Source: Spirochaetaceae bacterium bin103 (GTDB lineage: Bacteria; Spirochaetota; Spirochaetia; SZUA-6; Bin103). From it: a stretch of DNA of 64,000 nt. Location: positions 1 through 64,000 of the forward strand of contig MPNH01000008.1 of assembly GCA_002238925.1 (NCBI GenBank), given 5' to 3'. The translations under genes and the position numbers were made by a program. The notes below the pieces were generated by a model. It was not told the DNA's origin and ran no database searches. It saw only the letters and a program-made list of their open reading frames with translations. Position 1 is the first letter of the stretch, and each line of letters begins with the position of its first letter. Shown one piece after another: positions 62,241 to 64,000 of the stretch.

Positions 62241-63694
62241 CTCTTCCCAGGCGTGCGCCGGGGGATTACTCTGGGGCGGTGCGAAGCAAAGGAGTGCGGC
62301 GCCGGGCTGGTGCGGCCGTTGCCATGGTGTTGGCGCTGGTGGCCGTTCGCGGCTGGGCGCAAGCAGGCGACGGTGCGCCGGGTCTGGAGCAGTTGGTGCG
62401 CGAAGCGATGGCAAGGGACACGGTCCTGCAGCAGCGCCAACTGGAGGTGAGCAATCGCCAGCGTGGCGTGGCCATGGAGGTGGCCGGCAAGGGATTCGCG
62501 CTTGCCTTGCGTCTGTCCGACCCCGAGGAGGAAGCCGGGCTGGTTGGCGTGACCGTCGATGAAGAGGGGGCGGAATTCGGTTTCGGGGTCGCCGCGGGCG
62601 TGACCGCGAATCTGCCGCATCCGTTCGGAAGCGTTTCGACGACCGCGACGGTCACCGGCCCGGCGGACGAAGACCCCGACGGCGAGACGCCGGCCTGGGA
62701 GCTCGGTCCGGTGGCGGTGAAGCTGTCGAGCGGCGTGGAACAGCCGCTCGGTTCGCTGCTCGGGCTCGATGCGACCGACGCCGACGACCTGGAAGCGTCG
62801 CACGGCGTGGTGCAGGCGCGGCGGGCGGTGCGGGCGCGGGCGCGGGCCCTGGCCAACGCGGTCCTGGACCGGGTGGCGGCTATCATTGATGGCGAGAAGG
62901 CGGAGCGCCGCGCGCTGTTCGACCTGGAGGAACTGGAAGCCGAGGTGGTGCGCCGCCGCGAGGTGTTCGAGGAGAACGAGGACAGCCACAGCTTTCAGTC
63001 CCTGTTGTTCGAGGTGGAACAGGAGCGCCGCGGATTGGAGACGACCCGGCTGCACCTGCGCGAGGAGCGCGCCGCGCTGGAACGCGACACCGGGTTCAGC
63101 CGCTTCGGTGAGCTGGCTGAGGGTCCGGTATCGATGCCGCTGGCGAGCGACGTCGAGTTCTCGCCGGACGTGATCGACGCGACCGTGGGCCTGCGCGTAA
63201 GCGATCTGCGCATACGTGAGGATGACAATAGCCAGTGGCCGGAGGTGACCTTCGGCGCCGACTACGACTGGAACGAGGTGACGTTCTCGGCCGGTGTCGG
63301 CTTCAACCTCATCGTGCCGATTGTCGATGGCGGCCTGCGCGCCTTGCAGCGGGAGCGGCTGGCGAGTGGGCGCACCGGCGCAGAGCTCGCCGCAACCGTG
63401 GCGCGGCGCGAATTTGCCGACGCGCTGATTCAGGCGGAGCGCGACATCCGGGATCTCGAATACGCCACTTGGGAACTGCGTGAGCGAACCCGTCTGGCCA
63501 CCCTCAGGGTGGACGAGGTGCGCGAGTCGCTGGCCGCCGGGGTAGTAACCGATGCGGACGTGACGCGGGCGGAGGTGGCGCTCGAACTCCTGGACTTCGA
63601 TGCCCAGCTGCTGCGCGCGCGGCGCTGGCGGCTGGCGCTGGCGCTTGGCGCGCTGATTGATGCCGATCCGCTGGCCGCGCTGACGCTGCCGTAA
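62237..63694 (+). CDS. TolC-like outer membrane efflux family protein
   Basis: A 485-residue exported protein (signal AGAAVAMVLALVAVRGWAQA). The body is long amphipathic helices (RARALANAVLDRVAAIIDG, EELEAEVVRRREVFEENE, QERRGLETTRLHLREERAAL, LEYATWELRERTRLATLRVDE) alternating with beta-rich segments (VGFNLIVPIVDGGL), the plan of TolC/OEP proteins. The GVVTDADVTRAEVALELLDFD end is also OEP-like. Its ATG overlaps the proV stop (ATGA). Linkage of an outer-membrane efflux-type protein to an osmolyte importer is unusual; no periplasmic adaptor or efflux pump gene is present. Confidence 0.72.
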   Translation: MTLPRRAPGDYSGAVRSKGVRRRAGAAVAMVLALVAVRGWAQAGDGAPGLEQLVREAMARDTVLQQRQLEVSNRQRGVAMEVAGKGFALALRLSDPEEEAGLVGVTVDEEGAEFGFGVAAGVTANLPHPFGSVSTTATVTGPADEDPDGETPAWELGPVAVKLSSGVEQPLGSLLGLDATDADDLEASHGVVQARRAVRARARALANAVLDRVAAIIDGEKAERRALFDLEELEAEVVRRREVFEENEDSHSFQSLLFEVEQERRGLETTRLHLREERAALERDTGFSRFGELAEGPVSMPLASDVEFSPDVIDATVGLRVSDLRIREDDNSQWPEVTFGADYDWNEVTFSAGVGFNLIVPIVDGGLRALQRERLASGRTGAELAATVARREFADALIQAERDIRDLEYATWELRERTRLATLRVDEVRESLAAGVVTDADVTRAEVALELLDFDAQLLRARRWRLALALGALIDADPLAALTLP

Positions 63695-63763
63695 CGGCGG
63701 TGCCGAGCGGTGCGGTAATGGCGGTGGCCGCGGCGTCCGCAAAGCGGTAGACTGACTAGCGAG

Positions 63764-63997
63764 ATGACGGTTCTACTTGCGGTTGGCCTGATGGTGTTGT
63801 GCGCCGCGTTTCTCGGCTTGCGCGTACTGTTCGGAAAGGATGAAGAGGTGCGCAAGCCGGGCTGTTCCAATGCCAACGCGTTCATGGACGAACAGGAGGC
63901 ATGCCCCATCTGCGGCGTCTCCGCCGGGGACGCGTGCGCCAGCGACGACGCCGCAACGGAACGTCCGTCCGACGCTCGCTCGCGCGCCCCGCGGTAG
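63764..63997 (+). CDS. Small membrane-anchored protein with Cys motif
   Basis: A 77-residue protein with one N-terminal helix (VLLAVGLMVLCAAFLGLRVLF) and a short tail containing CSNANAFMDEQEACPICG, that is one Cys followed 13 residues later by a CxxC pair, with a further Cys at SAGDACAS. This spacing could bind a metal or form a disulfide. No family is recognised. It follows the TolC-like gene by 69 bases and ends three bases before the window edge. Confidence 0.6.
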   Translation: MTVLLAVGLMVLCAAFLGLRVLFGKDEEVRKPGCSNANAFMDEQEACPICGVSAGDACASDDAATERPSDARSRAPR

Positions 63998-64000
63998 CGG

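Overview
This is a GC-rich (roughly two-thirds G+C), gene-dense bacterial chromosome segment. About 57 protein genes are visible, mostly in tight operons with 4-bp ATGA/GTGA overlaps. No rRNA, tRNA, CRISPR array, phage or intact insertion sequence is recognisable, and no stretch longer than 300 bases lacks a gene. The gene content suggests a free-living or host-associated member of the Spirochaetota: an infC-rpmI-rplT-zapA-TPR-PilZ-tsaE-tsaB series, an archaeal-type prolyl-tRNA synthetase, a Gld-type ABC exporter with a DUF4340 protein, and an HMG-CoA-synthase-like gene. That placement is an inference from gene content, not a phylogeny.

Layout. 0-8 kb: transcription-coupled repair (mfd, cut by the left edge), a LON-domain protein and a MrfA/MrfB-type helicase-nuclease pair. 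7.6-11.1 kb: acetyltransferase, exported GH3 hydrolase and a LipM/LplA-family protein. 11.3-12 kb: a VapBC/FitAB-type toxin-antitoxin operon with a clear promoter-operator. 12-17 kb: Gld-like ABC exporter plus DUF4340. 17-22.8 kb (minus strand): IF3, L35, L20, a coiled-coil protein, ZapA, TPR protein, PilZ-like protein, TsaE and TsaB. 22.8-24.7 kb: metX-metW. 24.8-27.7 kb: lipoprotein, hisH, hisF and an FmdB-like protein. 27.7-31.7 kb: SLBB export protein, cysteine desulfurase and ThiI. 31.8-34.2 kb: SDR, a small membrane protein and DUF3500. 34.2-43.6 kb (minus strand): a carotenoid operon running mvaS-like, crtE, crtY, crtI, crtB, a fused crtT-crtU-like protein and a Rieske protein, predicted to make an aromatic carotenoid. 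43.7-51 kb: SDR, sulfite-oxidase-like enzyme, M16C protease, hpt and leuB. 51-57.5 kb: methyltransferase, DinB-like protein, sugar dehydrogenase-like protein, ProRS and a PASTA-bearing penicillin-binding protein. 57.6-64 kb: fatty acid desaturase, then a proX-proW-proV osmolyte importer fused translationally to a TolC-like gene.

The most important caution concerns sequence integrity. At four places (the DUF3500 gene, the start of crtB, the end of crtY, the start of hpt) there is a 92-109 bp imperfect direct repeat whose inner ends decay into G/C-rich noise, once ending in a run of 17 G. Removing exactly one repeat length from each gene gives a single uninterrupted frame. Three of these genes are out of frame as written. 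The pattern looks like merged low-quality read tails rather than biology, so crtY, crtB and hpt should not be called pseudogenes on this evidence.

Three promoters place a start codon 7-11 bases after the -10 box, which suggests leaderless or nearly leaderless mRNAs. The proXWV operon carries a strong internal stem-loop after the binding-protein gene, a likely device for unequal expression.
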